A program made the translations under genes and the position numbers. From Reclinomonas americana ATCC 50394 (taxonomy: Eukaryota; Jakobida; Jakobea; Jakobida), in the NCBI GenBank assembly GCA_048213135.1, contig PS015288.1, forward strand, positions 54,673-101,166: a stretch of 46,494 nucleotides of DNA. Reading direction: 5' to 3'. The notes below the pieces were generated by a model. It saw only the letters and a program-made list of their open reading frames with translations. It ran no database searches and had not been told where the DNA came from. Shown here piece after piece: positions 1 through 12,619 of this stretch (positions within the stretch are counted from its first letter, which is position 1; each line of letters begins with the position of its first letter).

Positions 1-312
1 CCCTTTCGGACAACCTTGCAGATTTTCGGACAAGACAATGAAGGGCTTGTTGGGGTGAGTGGGTGAGGAAGAGGAGCAAGGAAGAGGGGGAAACAATGTG
101 GAAGAGAGGAAGCAGCGACGTTAAAGCGGGTGAGGAGGAATATGCGAAGAATAAAAAAATGCAAACGTCGCAAACATCGACACTGGGAAACGCACACAAG
201 CAAGGGAATGGATGGTGGTGCGGTGTGCTTTGACGAAACCAGCGGCATCAGTGGTGCAAGGATTCATTGGACACAGGCAAAGAGAATAGAAGAAGGCACG
301 CAATCGCTCTTC
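1..312. other. 3' flank of the lectin/Fn3 gene, no gene seen
   Basis: This stretch lies downstream of the stop codon of the large minus-strand gene. I see no convincing coding frame, RNA gene or repeat. The open frames here are short and arginine-rich, as expected from the antisense of the neighbouring exon. Confidence 0.4.
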
Positions 313-3300
313 TCACGTCACCACCGCCAGTCCCGACCCGTACAAGCAGGCGATTTCGGTTCCGCTGACCACGCGGTTCCACAACACAAAGTCGTCGATG
401 AACGCCGTGGTGGCAAAGTTGAACGATCCGGATCCGTCGGCGCCGATCGCGAATGTCCCCGTGCCCAGAGATTCGAGACCGGTGGTTCCCAGTGGCTCAA
501 AGGTGGCCGTCAGCACTCCGTCTTGATACACTCGCATCTCGTTGAGCGGGCGATCCACCACCATGACCAGATGATGCCAGGCGCCATTGCGGTAGTCAAT
601 GCCAATATCGATTCTGTTGTTGTTACTGAGACGCGCGTTGGCGAACGCAGCGCGCAATGTCGTGAATCCCCAGCCTGTGGGTCGACAACAGGTAAGAGGG
701 AAGCCTCACGTGTGCGGACGCGGTGTCGGCGAGTAGCACTCGCCTGTGTTTCCACCAGAAATCCAATTCTTGTTGCCAAACAGCAGCGAGTTGACCGTGT
801 ACGATGTGCGTACCCAGGCACCCACGGTGAAGCCTTTGGCATCATCGAACGTCGACGACAGTGCAGTCCCAAATGTGACGGCCCAGTCGAGAGCTGGACC
901 GCCGTTTCCTGAACCAGAATTCGTATTCAAGAAGGAGGCCGAAGTGCCGAACTTGAATGTCGTCGAGTCGTATCGCGCCGCGTTTGCGCCGACTCCCGAC
1001 AACGCGCCATTGATGGTGGCACACCGACTGTTGAGCGACGAATCAAACGGCAGATACACCGTCATGCCGGTGACCAAGTTGGAGCACTGGGCAAGAGAGG
1101 CGACTGCATGAACATTGAATGAGAGTGAGATTGTTTCTGTTTAAAAGAAGTCCCTCCGTCGACGACAACTCACCAGACTTGATCGTATTGCCTGCGGTGA
1201 GGACACAAAAGTGAGGAACACATGAAGACTGCACATCAGATAGTTGGTGCGGGACGCAACAAAAGTTCATGCGTTGCACCAGGAACTTGGTCGAGTCCAC
1301 GGTGTCCTCGGCACGAATGTCGACGTATATCATGCGCGACTGAGACGCCGAGAGTGTCAACGTGGCGCCAAAGAGCGAGAAGAGCGCGGCATCGGGTCCA
1401 CCCGCCATGGAGAACACGGCCGACTGTCCAATATTCATACCCAGTGCGGACAGAGTGCCGACGAGCTCATCGGCCGTGATCGTGAACGCAATGCTGGCTG
1501 GGTTGACGCGACCGAGCTTGGCCAGGCGAATCGAACCGTTCAACACTTGACCAGCAATCGACAAGACTGCACGGTAATACACCGTCACATTCGCCGTCAC
1601 TGTGGCGCTAAAGGCAACCGCCGTGTTGCCGGTGACCGTGGATGGTGTTGGCGTCAACGTCGACACTCCGGATGCCAGAGTCGGTGAAGTCGTGGAGTAC
1701 TCGAATGACACCGTTGCGCCGGCCTGGTTGTAAACATTGGCAGAGCCGTTCAGCTGACCAGACTCGATGGCAAGAACGGTGGCTCTGTTTGTTGTGCACG
1801 CGGCGGTGACTGCAACGAGAACGATTAGAAACTCGTGAAACTACCAAACTCCACCAAGGGGGGTGACGCAACGAATGGTAAACGTTTTGCTAAAGAGCAG
1901 CGTCGAGTCAACGGTATCGACAGCCTGAACGGTCACTACCAGGCCAGTGCCAGACTGGCCAGCGGCCGTGATGCGAAGGGTGTTCGTGGAGATGTTGAAG
2001 ACGGTCTGATTCGTGCCACCGGTGATGGTGTAGGTGAACGCTTGACCGGCACTGGCGACCGCAGCGAGCGTGCCAACCACTTGATTCGCTGTTGATGGCG
2101 GGGTATATGCAATTGGTACGAGTGTGATGTCCGTAGGCGTAATGCGCGCAAGAGTGCTGAACTGGAATCCCTGGCCAACCACGGTCTTCCCAGAGATTGT
2201 CACCGACACACGGAAGTAGTACGTGGTGTTGACAGTGAGTCCAGTAATGGACGCCGAGATAGTGATGGGAGTCGAGCCGGTGAGTGTGGATGGCGTGACG
2301 GCAGTGTCAGCCACTCCAGACGCGAACGTGGAAACGGTGGCCCGCTGGAACTTGACTGAGGTGGCCGTGCCGTAGGGAGTGAACGTGCCGTTGAAGGTGG
2401 CGGCTGTGATCTGCCGGCCAGTGGCAGAGACCGCCACAGCCTGGACACCGTCTGTTTGATCGCATTGATGAGCATGAAGGATGTGCGTCATGAGTGGTGA
2501 TAAGAGATAAATTACGCAACTAATAGTGAAACTCATTGAGAACGAAATCGACGAGTCGGCCGCGTCTGCGACCTTGACAATCACCACCAGACCGTCGCGA
2601 CTCTCACCCGCAGCCGTGATGCGCAGATCGCTTCCGGAAATGTTGAACACGCTTGCATTTGTGCCGCCGTCAATGGAGAAGGCGTATGACTGGCCGTTAG
2701 CGGGTGACGGAGTCGCACTCAGTGACCCGACGACAACGTTGGCAGTCGAGGGTGGATAGAATACCACCGCGGTAATGGCGACGGCCGTTGGCGTCACTCG
2801 CTGTGCAGTGGTGAATGTCACCGCGGTGCTGCGAATGGAATTGCCATCCACACTCAGCACGACGCGGTAATAATAGACAGTGTTGTGCGTCAGCGACACT
2901 GCGCTGCCCGACAGAGTGGTGGCTGTCGAGCCAGTCACGGTGTCGGGAGTGGACGTGACCGTGACGGGACTCGTGAACTGATCCGAGGTTGACAACTCAA
3001 ACGAGACCGTCGCGCCAGTGGCACCAAATGGATTCGCCGATCCATTCAGGGTGGCAGTGTTGAACGAGATAGATGTCGCAGCGGCAGCGGTGGCTTGCAG
3101 TCCGTCTGTGCACAGTAAACGAGAAGGTGAGAAGCTGTATAGTATGGAGAATGCACAAAGGGCAGAGACACGCAACTGACGACAAACGTCTTGTCAAAGA
3201 ACACACTTGCATCCGCACTGTCTGCCACACGCACAATCACTTGCAGTCCGGTGCCGGACTGGCCGGCCGCCGTGATGCGCAGATCGCTTCCCGAAATGTT

Positions 3301-6300
3301 GAACACGCTTGCATCGGTGCCGCCCTGCACCGAGAACACAAACGACTGGCCACTGGCGGCTGACGGAGTCACGCTCAGTGACCCCACGACCGTGTTGGCG
3401 GTCGACGGTGGATAGTAGACAGTCGACGACAACGAAATGTCGGTCGGCGTGACAAGGGCGAGGGTGGTGAACGTCGCAGTGGTGCTGCGCACGGTCTTGC
3501 CGTCCGCACTCAACACCACACGGTAATAGTAGACGGTGTCGGGCGTCAGTGAGGCCGCGCTGCCCGACAGAGTGGTGGCCGTCGAGCCAGTCACGGTGCC
3601 GGGAGTGGACGTGACGGTGACGGGACTCGTGAACTGATCCGAGGTTGACAACTCAAACAAGACCGTCGCGCCAGCCACGCCAAATGGATTCGCCGATCCA
3701 TTCAGGGTGGAAGTGCGAACCGTGATGGCTGTGGCAGCGGCAGCGGTGGCCTGCAGTCCATCTGCGCACCAATAAAGAGAAGTTGAGATTGCTGTACAAC
3801 TAAGGTGAATGCACAAAGGGCGGAAACACGCAACTGATGACAAACGTCTTGTCGAAGAACACACTCGCATCCGCACTATCCGCCACACGCACAATCACTT
3901 GCAGTCCGGCGCCAGACTGGCCGGCCGCCGTGATGCGCAGATCGCTTCCTGAGATGTTGAAAACGCTTCCATCGGTGCCGCCCTGCACCGAGAAGACGAA
4001 TGACTGGCCACTGGCGGCTGATGGTGTTGCGCTCAGTGACCCGACGACCGTGTTGGCGGTCGACGGTGGATAGTAGATGGTCGACGACAGTGAAATGTCG
4101 GCCGGTGTCACGAGGGCGAGGGTGGTGAATGTCGCAGTGGTACTGCGCACGGTCTTGCCATCCGCACTCAACACCACACGGTAGTAATAGACAGTGTCCG
4201 GTGTCAGTGAGGCCGCGCTGCCCGACAACGTGGTGGCCGTCGAGCCAGTCACGGTGCCGGGAGTGGACGTGACGGTGACGGGACTCGTGAACTGATCCGA
4301 GGTTGACAACTCAAACGAGACCGTCGCACCGGCCACATCGAACGGATTCGCCGATCCGTTCAGAGTGGCAGAACGGACCGTGATGGCTGTGGCAGCAGCG
4401 GCGGTGGCCTGCAGTCCATCTGCGCACCAACAAAGAGAAGTTGAGCTTGCTGTACAAGTATGGAGAATGCACAAAGGGCGGAAACACGCAACTGACGACA
4501 AACGTCTTGTCAAAGAACACACTTGCATCCACACTGTCCGCCACACGCACAATCACTTGCAGTCCGGCGCCAGACTGGTCGGCCGCCGTAATGCGCAAAT
4601 CGCTTCCCGAGATGTTGAACACGCCCTGATCAGTGCCGCCCTGCACCGAGAACACAAACGACTGACCACTGGCGGCCGACGGTGTTGCGCTCAGCGACCC
4701 GACGACTGTGTTGGCAGTCGACGGCGGATAGTAAATGGTCGACGACAATGAAATGTCGGTCGGCGTGACAAGGGCGAGGGTGGTGAACGTCGCAGCAGTG
4801 CTTCGAACGGTCTTGCTATCGGCACTCAGCACCACACGGTAGTAGTAGACGGTGTCCGGTGTCAGTGAGGCCGCGCTGCCCGACAGAGAGGTGGCCGTCG
4901 AGCCAGTCACGGTGTCGGGAGTGGACGTGACCGTGACGGGACTCGTGAACTGATCCGAGGTTGACAACTCAAACGAGACCGTCGCACCGGCCACATCGAA
5001 CGGATTCGCCGATCCGTTCAGAGTGGCAGAACGGACCGTGATGGCTGTGGCAGCAGCGGCGGTGGCCTGCAGTCCATCTGCGCACCAATAAAGAGAAGTT
5101 GAGATTGCTGTACAACTAAGGTGAATGCACAAAGGGCGGAAACACGCAACTGATGACAAACGTCTTGTCGAAGAACACACTCGCATCCGCACTATCCGCC
5201 ACACGCACAATCACTTGCAGTCCGGCGCCAGACTGGCCGGCCGCCGTGATGCGCAGATCGCTTCCTGAGATGTTAAAAACGCTTGCATCGGTGCCGCCCT
5301 GCACCGAGAAGACGAATGACTGGCCACTGGCGGCTGATGGTGTTGCGCTCAGCGACCCGACGACCGTGTTGGCAATCGACGGAGGATAGTAAATGGTCGA
5401 CGACAATGAAATGTCGGTCGGCGTGACAAGGGCGAGGGTGGTGAACGTCGCAGCAGTGCTTCGAACGGTCTTGCTATCGGCACTCAGCACCACACGGTAG
5501 TAGTAGACGGTGTCGGGTGTCAGTGAGGCCGCGCTGCCCGACAGAGAGGTGGCCGTCGAGCCAGTCACGGTGTCGGGAGTGGAGGTGACCGTGACGGGAC
5601 TCGTGAACTGATCCGAGGTTGACAACTCAAACGAGACCGTCGCACCGGCCACGCCAAACGGATTTGCCGATCCATTCAGAGTGGCAGAGTTGATTGTGAC
5701 GGCTGTGGCAGCAGCAGCGGTGGCTTGCAATCCATCTGCGCACCAACAAAGAGAAGTTGAGATTGCTGTACAAGTATGGAGAATGCACAAAGGGCAGAGA
5801 CACGCAACTGATCACAAACGTCTTGTCGAAGAACACACTCGTGTCCACACTGTCCGCCACACGCACAATCACTTGCAGTCCGGCGCCAGACTGGCCGGCC
5901 GCCGTAATGCGCAGATCACTTCCCGAAATGTTGAACACGCTTGCATCGGTGCCGCCCTGCACCGAGAAGACGAATGACTGGCCACTGGCGGCCGACGGAG
6001 TCGCACTCAGTGACCCGACAACCGTGTTGGCGGTCGACGGCGGATAGTAGACAGTCGACGACAACGAAATGTCGGTCGGCGTGACGATGCCAGAGGTGGT
6101 GGTGAAGGTGAGAATGTCGCCATGAGCCGTGGTGCCGCTGTTCATCGCCAGCACCACGCGGAAGTAGTACAGCGCGCTGCGAGTCAGCATAGTCGCGCTT
6201 CCTGCGACGCTGGTAGCCGTATTCGATTCCGTCGAGATTGTGCCCGGAGTGGCCGCCACCATTGTCACATCGCTCGACAAGTCGCTACTGGTGGCCGAGA

Positions 6301-8140
6301 TTTCAAACGACACAGCGGCCGGAATATCCGTCGTCGGCTGCACGGACCCATTCAGCGTGGCCGTGGTGGAGTCAATGTTGCTGGCAGCAATAGTCGTGGC
6401 CGAGTATGTGAACACCGCCGCTGCGAAAACGGAAACAGCACGAAGGCTCGTCAGTGTTCCAGTGAGGGAACATCGAAGAAAAAGCAGGGAGCTGAGGGAA
6501 ACGCACTGAAGGTGAACGACTTGTCATAGAATCGAGTCGGAGTTCCACTGGCGTGCACGCGAATGATGACATGCAGCGTCGTGCTGACTACGCCCGCCGC
6601 CACCAAGCGCAGCTCATCTCCAACAATCACGAAAGCGGTCCTGTCGGCACCGCCGACAATCGCGAACTCTGCGGTCTCGCTGCTGTTCAAGCCGACAGCC
6701 GACAGCGTGCCGACCACGCCGCCGACCACCGACGGAGCCGCGTATGTGCTGCGCGAGCACAATATGTCGGAGGGAATCGTCACCTCGCAGTTGGCGCCGG
6801 TGGCGCCAGGCGGGCAGTTGGGAGCCGCACCAACCGACACGCGCCCAATGGCGACCCACGTGGCGTATGAGATGTTGCCGACACCAGGATTGGTTGCTTG
6901 CACGTCGAAGGCAGTAGTGTACGTCGCATCGTTCACAAAAGCAGTAGCAAGGTTGCCACACGAAATGGAGTGGTTGATCGGCGTGCTGGCTCCACTGGCC
7001 ACCGACTTCCAGCCGCGAAGCAAGCAAACGGCACGAAAGGTGCTGGCGAGAAGGCCGAGCGGCGACGCCGCGGTGACCACGCTGATGGACTTTACCAGGC
7101 TGCTGCCGCTGTGAGACGTCTCTGCAGCAACGAGTCCGAATGTGGGTGAGAGTGTGCGCGCAAAGGTTGGAGAAGCAAGAGCGAGACGAACCGCCCGTGA
7201 GCATCACAAAGCCACCGAGGTCCGAATCGTCGATATGGCCTGGACCCACAATCAGACGAGAAGACAGGCTCCCGACTCGCGCATCGCCCTCCACACGCCC
7301 ACGGACGGTGATCGTGGTGCGCGAGGAGGAGCTTGTCGTCAACACGAAGTCGTCGGAGAGCACGTCGAGGTTGGAACCGTTGCGGAGGGTGAGGGCGCCC
7401 ACCAAGGCCAACGCAGCCGATGGAGTGGACTGGAAGGGATACACCGTTGAGATACTGACGTCCTGGTAGTGTAGAGATTTGAGGTCATAGAAGAAATGCG
7501 AAGGAGGAGTTTCTTGAGATGGTAAAGCAGACCTGGTTAGAGCGCTTGTTGCGTGACGGACCCAGCCAACCACGCCCGTTCGACAGGGTGCGCTGGTCGT
7601 CCATCGAGTATCCGTTGCGGTGGTGCAAGTAGAAGGCAATGTAGTCTGCAAAGGGGGAAAAGGGAAGGGTGAGAAGGTCTGGAAAAGGGAAGGGGTGGGC
7701 AGGGAAAGGAGGAGCAGCAAGGAAAGAGAGAGGGGGAGGAGGGAAGAGAGGAGAAGGGGAGGTAATAATGGAGATCGAGAGCGTGAGAAAGATAGGAGAG
7801 ATAAAGAAGGTAAAAATGCGGGATGCAGGAGCGAGAGGGAGAGGGACAACGAGGAAGAAGGGAGGAGAGAAGGGAAGGTAAGAACGAGGGTGTGCGAGTG
7901 GGAATAGCGCGGAAGGGCAACGGGGAAACAGGGAGGTAAAGGAGGGGAGAAGGGAAGGTAAGTATGACGAAGTGCAAATGGGAGCAGCGCGAGAGGGAAA
8001 CGGGGTAACAGGGGGAAATAGGAGGAGAGAAGGGGAAGGTAAGCACGAGGGAGTGCAAGTGGGAACAGCGCGAGAGGGAAACGAGAGGGGAAAAGGAAGG
8101 CAATAAGGGAGAAACGGGCTGAGAGGGAGGTGGGAAGATC

Positions 8141-8197
<57 letters not shown>

Positions 8198-8329
8198 AGA
8201 AGAAGAGAGAGAGAGAGAGACGTGTCGTCGTCGTAGTGTAGAGAAGAAGAGACGACGACCGTACACACGAGAGAGACGACGACGACGACAGTCGTCGTCG
8301 TCGTCGNNNNNNNNNNNNNNNNNNNNGAC

Positions 8330-8401
<72 letters not shown>

Positions 8402-10532
8402 AGAGAGAGAGAGAGAGACTGCGTTGCCTTATGTGAGAGAAGAGAGCACCGACTCAACTCAGAGTGAACGACTGGACCATGCTGTCGTGCAACACCGCCA
8501 CCTGCACCTGGAAGCCGGTCGAATCCACACGCGGCGCGCGGATGGCAAACGCGGTGGGAACAGGAGGTGCTCCACCACCGACTGGCACATTGGAGAAGGC
8601 ACTCAGGCCGAGCAGCACGCGAGGGCGACCGAAGAACGCCTGATCGAACTGCACCGTCACATCGGTGCGTCGAGTGGTCGCCATCACTTGCGCCATCTGC
8701 ACACCAAAACATGAGCACACCGCGCACACACATACTGCCGCTGTTTGAGACTGGAACGCAACCTCGGATGTGGCCTGATTGGCAGTCGACGACGACGCCT
8801 CGGTCGCAAAGCCGCTGGTGAGGGAATGCTGCGCATCGACGTACTCGCCATTGTTGGTGGCCACGCACACCTTCAGCGCGGATCCGCCTCGCGCGGCATT
8901 CGGCGTCACACGGAAGCGGAAGAACGAGCAGCCAGACGCATGCGTGCAGCCGGCAGCGCCCACGCGCGTCACGATGGCGCCCGACGCGCCCGCGGCAGTG
9001 GTGTACTCGGCCGTGCTGGCGCAGTCCTTGTCGACGGCCACCACCTTGACGTGCGTGCACGAGGTGAAGTTGTCGGCAGTCGCACGCACGATGACGGTGG
9101 TGGGCACGCCAAACGGCAACACCGTCGGGTTGGCAAACGAGATCACAGTGGGCGGCGAGGCATCGACGACGGCGATTGGCGTGGAAGACAAGAGGAGGAG
9201 GGGGCCGGGGCCGGACTGGAAACTGTGTGAGGGGGTGAGGGGAAAGGGAGGGGAAATGGAAAAGAAGAGGGAGGATGAGGGGAATGGAAAAGAAGACAGG
9301 ATGAGGGCAAGGAATGGAGAGGTGAGGGGAAAAGAAGAGAAGAAGGAGGGCAAGGAATGGTGAGATGAGGTGAAGAGAAAGAAGAGGAGGATGAGGGTAA
9401 GGAATGCAGAGGTGAGGGAAAAGGGAAGGGAAAGGGATGAGGATGAGGGCAAGGAGTGGAGAGGTGAGGGGAAAGCGAAAGAAGAGGGAGGATGAGGGGA
9501 AAGAATGGAGAGGTGAGGGTGAATGAAAACAAGAGAGAGGATGAGGATGCAGGAGAGAGGATGCAAGCAAGGGTGGATCAACAGCTCAGAGGAAGGATGC
9601 AACCGAGGAAGATGAAAACAGAGAGACTGATGAGGAAGAAAGCCGCAGAGGACGCAACGAGATAAGAGGCCGAGAGAGAGTGTGCGTGTGTGTGGATCAC
9701 TCACCGCCCACACAGGTAGTACGCGCCAGCCGTCGCCACCGCGCACGTACCACTCGCCATCGCCGCCAACGAACCGACACTGCCTTCGGCGAGGAACGCC
9801 GAGCCAGTCGCCACACTCAGCGTCAGCTTCTCACCGTCGGCCTGCGTGGAGATGGACGACACGGAGAGGTTGGGCACGGCGGAGGCGCACGCGGAGTCGG
9901 CATAAAAGCCAATCGTCACAGGCGCAGCGGCCGACACGAGATGCTTGCCGGACACAGCGACGGTGACTGCCTCTTGACCGGAAACCAGCGTGTTGGGTGT
10001 CACGGACGACACGGTGACTGTACACATGCATAACAGAGTGAACGACTGATATCAGCAGTGGGCAAGGAGGAGCTGACGAACGCAACAGACGTGCAGCATG
10101 CCGACCAACTGCAACTCGGCTCCGACAACTGCAGAGACGCAGACAAACCGCACGCCGGCGACGGTGTCCAGTGTGGTGTCGAACGACAGGTCGACTTGTA
10201 CGTGGTCAGCGGCGACAGTGCCGACATTGTTGACAAAGACAAAAGTGCGCGCGCGACTTCCGCGACACGAGTTGTCGTTGAAGAGTGCGACAGTCGATCC
10301 GGTGGAGAACGGCAGCGACATGGAGACGGTGATGTGTTGCGCGGAGGCCAGCTCGGCCTTGACAGTGAGCACGTTGGGAGTCATGGTGGTGGTGGCGGCG
10401 GCGGCTGCACAAAAATGCACGCATTTTTTGTATGTTTCGCGCCAAAACTCAATGACTGAACACACACGCTGCGTGCAACACACCGGTAATTGTTGACATG
10501 CTGCACATGACGAGCATTGCACACACCGCCAT
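313..10532 (-). CDS. Large secreted modular adhesin-like protein (TIG-like, H-type lectin, Fn3/cadherin-like array, LamG-like)
   Basis: Nineteen exons, 5' to 3': 10532-10484, 10404-10087, 10017-9705, 9222-8736, 8696-8459, 7645-7533, 7462-7192, 7121-6507, 6420-5809, 5735-5151, 5077-4493, 4419-3835, 3761-3177, 3105-2521, 2451-1873, 1809-1261, 1191-1174, 1103-744, 674-313. They sum to 7,809 nt, one frame of 2,602 aa. The N-terminus (MAVCAMLVMCSM...) looks like a short signal peptide; a further 5' exon is possible. Next come TIG/IPT-like beta domains, then an H-type lectin domain (VQFDQAFFGRPRVLLGL ... NYIAF) split by the intron after 8459. Exon 7121-6507 ends in a cadherin-like module; the next eight exons each code an Fn3-like (TATLNGS ... 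YYYRVVLS ... FTT) plus a cadherin-like module. The C-terminus is LamG/concanavalin-like (WHHLVMVVD, FIDDFVLWN). No membrane anchor is visible. Inferred role: extracellular carbohydrate or cell adhesion. Exon 8736/8696 could instead be continuous, because the 39-nt intron between them is open in frame. Confidence 0.8.
1873..6420 (-). repeat. Tandemly amplified exon-intron units, 658-bp period
   Basis: Five exons of exactly 585 nt (5735-5151, 5077-4493, 4419-3835, 3761-3177, 3105-2521) are separated by introns of 69-73 nt. A 579-nt and a 612-nt exon of the same design flank them. All splice in phase 1, so units can be added or lost without breaking the frame. The introns at 3762-3834 and 5078-5150 look identical, as do most bases of 4420-4492 and 5736-5808. 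This gives a second-order period of 1,316 bp, two units. Confidence 0.85.
7646..8458 (-). repeat. GA-rich intron with long (GA)n runs and a gap
   Basis: This intron of the adhesin-like gene is purine-rich on the plus strand, hence pyrimidine-rich in the transcript. It holds (GA)n runs at about 8143-8192 and 8333-8420 either side of an N gap (8307-8326). The DNA beside the gap is built of short GTC/GAC iterations and may be poor-quality sequence. Confidence 0.7.
9223..9704 (-). repeat. Purine-rich intron with about 30-60 bp imperfect repeats
   Basis: A 482-nt intron with a GTGAGT donor at 9704 and an acceptor CAG ending at 9223. The plus strand is a set of imperfect repeats of a unit like GAGGTGAGGGGAAAG plus AAGAGGAGGATGAGGG, strongly purine-biased. 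No coding is seen. Confidence 0.6.
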
Positions 10533-10813
10533 GAGGCGAACGAGTGCCCACAGCGTGGCATGACGGCGTGCGTCTGCAGAGAAGAAGGGAGTGTGAGTGA
10601 GAGAAGCGAGAGAGAGAGAGAGAGAGAGAGAGAAGAAAGAGAAACGCAGTGAGTGCTGCATCAGAAAACTGTGACGCTCCCATGTTGCCTTTTTCTGAGT
10701 GGCGTCACCTTTGCTCGCACACATCTTCACGAAAGAGGTACTCGCTGTCCTGATGTGACAGAATTGGGTGACTCGCGGGGTTATGTGCATCCACATGGGG
10801 TCGTGTAGTGTGC

Positions 10814-10853
<40 letters not shown>

Positions 10854-12094
10854 CGGTGTGTACATGTGGGGAGGAGGGTTGTGTACACTGCAGCGAGAGG
10901 AGGAGTTGTTGGGAAACAAGGTTGCAGGACCGAACAAATGGAGTTTTCCAAAGTTTTAGACTCTTTCGGGTCACCGAGCGTACGTGGATTGTGGGTTAGA
11001 AAAGACATATGTGGCAGGAGCATGCGCATCACGACCTGTAGGAGGTGAACGGCGATCGGAGACATGGCTGCGATTTCAGTATCGATATCGTTCCTGAGAT
11101 ATCGACGTGATATTGATATCATGAACATGCGCCATTAGCAACAACAACAACAACTTTACTAATCCAAACAGCAACACAGCTGCATGATGATCACCATCTT
11201 GGATGAGAGCACATGGTCAAGAAGTAGCCATAGTGCAAGCGCCTGCGCATGCAGCTGCAGCCAAGTATTCAAAAAGGTCCTACTAGAAACCGCATGCACC
11301 TCACCATCAACGACGTTGTTACGCCTCCGCCATTTAGCTTGCATCACGGATCCGGACCCGGCTTTGCTGTGTTTGCCTGGCTTTGGCCTTTTCCCGAATT
11401 CGATGTGCCATGTACGATCGCAGAAAACGCTATGCGTCTATGCAAGTGCGTCAAATCCACTGGTCAACCAAGCCTATGCGGTGAAGATCTCAGTTCTTGT
11501 TCGGAGCTCCGAGAGCTCGAGCGAACACAAGAACTTGCTGCTGCCCCAAGACCGGTGTTTGTGTTGATGTTTGGATACGGTTGAACTTTCATCAAGACAG
11601 CTATTGCTTGTTTGTTGGTGAATGAATTTGTTGTTATTGTCGTTGTGCAACTTGCAGATCGTGACCGATCACGAATTCACAAGCAAAGCTGCGAGAGCGA
11701 ACACCCACCCTCAAAAGTACCCTGCCTCTGCCCTCAATGCTAGTGCTTGCGTTGAGGTTGTGTACCAATGGTTGTCTTGCAATTGTGGATATCGATGAAT
11801 TCGAATTAATATTGCTGATGCCGATCGATGTCGTTTTCACAGTCGTTAAGTCGAGAACACAATTCGCGAACCCAGATATAGCCATCCTGCGCTGCTTCTT
11901 CTCCCTCACCTTACGCATGCCCGGGTACCACAAGAAAGCAAAATTGCATATCGTGTCCGAATTCATTTGTCCCAGAAACAGGATGGGACGCAAGGAGAAA
12001 AATAACACTCGTGTGCGCGCGCATTCACCAGCAGACTCACACCCCACTCGCACACACCCTTCCTCTCTCTCTCTCACACACACTCCCACTCCTC
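10533..12094. other. Divergent intergenic region with (GT)n tract and ATCGATATC palindromes
   Basis: This lies between the minus-strand adhesin-like gene and the plus-strand ORF at 12095. It has a (GA)n tract near 10609-10632, a (GT)n microsatellite at about 10815-10851, and at 11080-11125 a cluster of short palindromes (ATCGATATCG, GATATCGACGTGATATTGATATC). 11130-12000 is less GC-rich than its surroundings. Its longest plus-strand ORF (11184-11567) has no recognisable features. A 5' exon of the adhesin-like gene could lie near 10570-10690. Confidence 0.45.
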
Positions 12095-12619
12095 ATGTTC
12101 TGTGACCGTGATCGATTCAGCGGCAACCGCATCGCCGCACCGCCCTCTTCCTCCACCTCCACCTCCTCCTCGGACGCTGTCTCATCCTCTTCCTCCACCT
12201 CCACGTCCTCCTCCTCTTCCTCTGCGCGCCTCCTCCGTCGCATGCTTGTCCTCGACGAGGTGGCCTTGCACGGAGGCGACCTTGCCGCCGCCGAGCCCTC
12301 AGACACAGACGACGATGTGCTGATTGACGACGAGGCCAGTGAGCGCATGCGACAGTGGTACACCTCGGCTGCTCGCGGACGCATGCACCAGCACGTGCTG
12401 ATTGGCGGCAATAGTGGCGGAGGAGCGTCACCAGTGGACGATGTCGATCAGAGACGCGCGCATCATCATCTCATTGTGGTGTCGTCGTCGTCTCCACGTG
12501 CGTCGCCTGTCATTGCAGTGGCGCCACTGGGAGGCGCAAGTGCAGCTGTGCAGAGTGGCATGGATGATGTGGATCGCCTGTCTGCGTGGCGAGTTGCGTT
12601 CTGCTGCTGTTGCTTGTGA
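12095..12619 (+). CDS. Hypothetical serine-rich, low-complexity protein
   Basis: I do not recognise this gene. The frame from the ATG at 12095 gives 174 aa. It has a serine/threonine run at residues 10-45, a basic LLRRM patch, an acidic segment around residue 70 (DTDDDVLIDDEASERMRQW) and histidine- and alanine-rich stretches. It ends in four cysteines and a leucine, which could be a palmitoylation site if this is the true C-terminus. A possible donor GTTGCGTT sits just before that end (about 12592), matching the donor seen elsewhere. A serine/alanine-rich open frame follows an acceptor CAG near 12779 and stops near 12954, so the gene may be spliced and the cysteine tail intronic. The opposite strand is also partly open, so confidence is modest. 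Confidence 0.4.
   Translation: MFCDRDRFSGNRIAAPPSSSTSTSSSDAVSSSSSTSTSSSSSSARLLRRMLVLDEVALHGGDLAAAEPSDTDDDVLIDDEASERMRQWYTSAARGRMHQHVLIGGNSGGGASPVDDVDQRRAHHHLIVVSSSSPRASPVIAVAPLGGASAAVQSGMDDVDRLSAWRVAFCCCCL

Noticed and set aside
130-912. 260-aa plus-strand ORF at the window start
   Set aside because: Antisense of the LamG-like exons; the minus strand shows the conserved domain.
8130-8714. Arginine/glutamate repeat ORF (RERERE)
   Set aside because: A pure product of the (GA)n microsatellite.
7537-9570. Long minus-strand ORF rich in S, L, P and F spanning the N gap
   Set aside because: It is the translation of (CT)n and polypyrimidine introns and reads through unknown bases; real exons lie inside it in other frames.
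11184-11567. 127-aa ORF in the divergent intergenic region
   Set aside because: No domain, no neighbouring splice structure, and a composition like random sequence.
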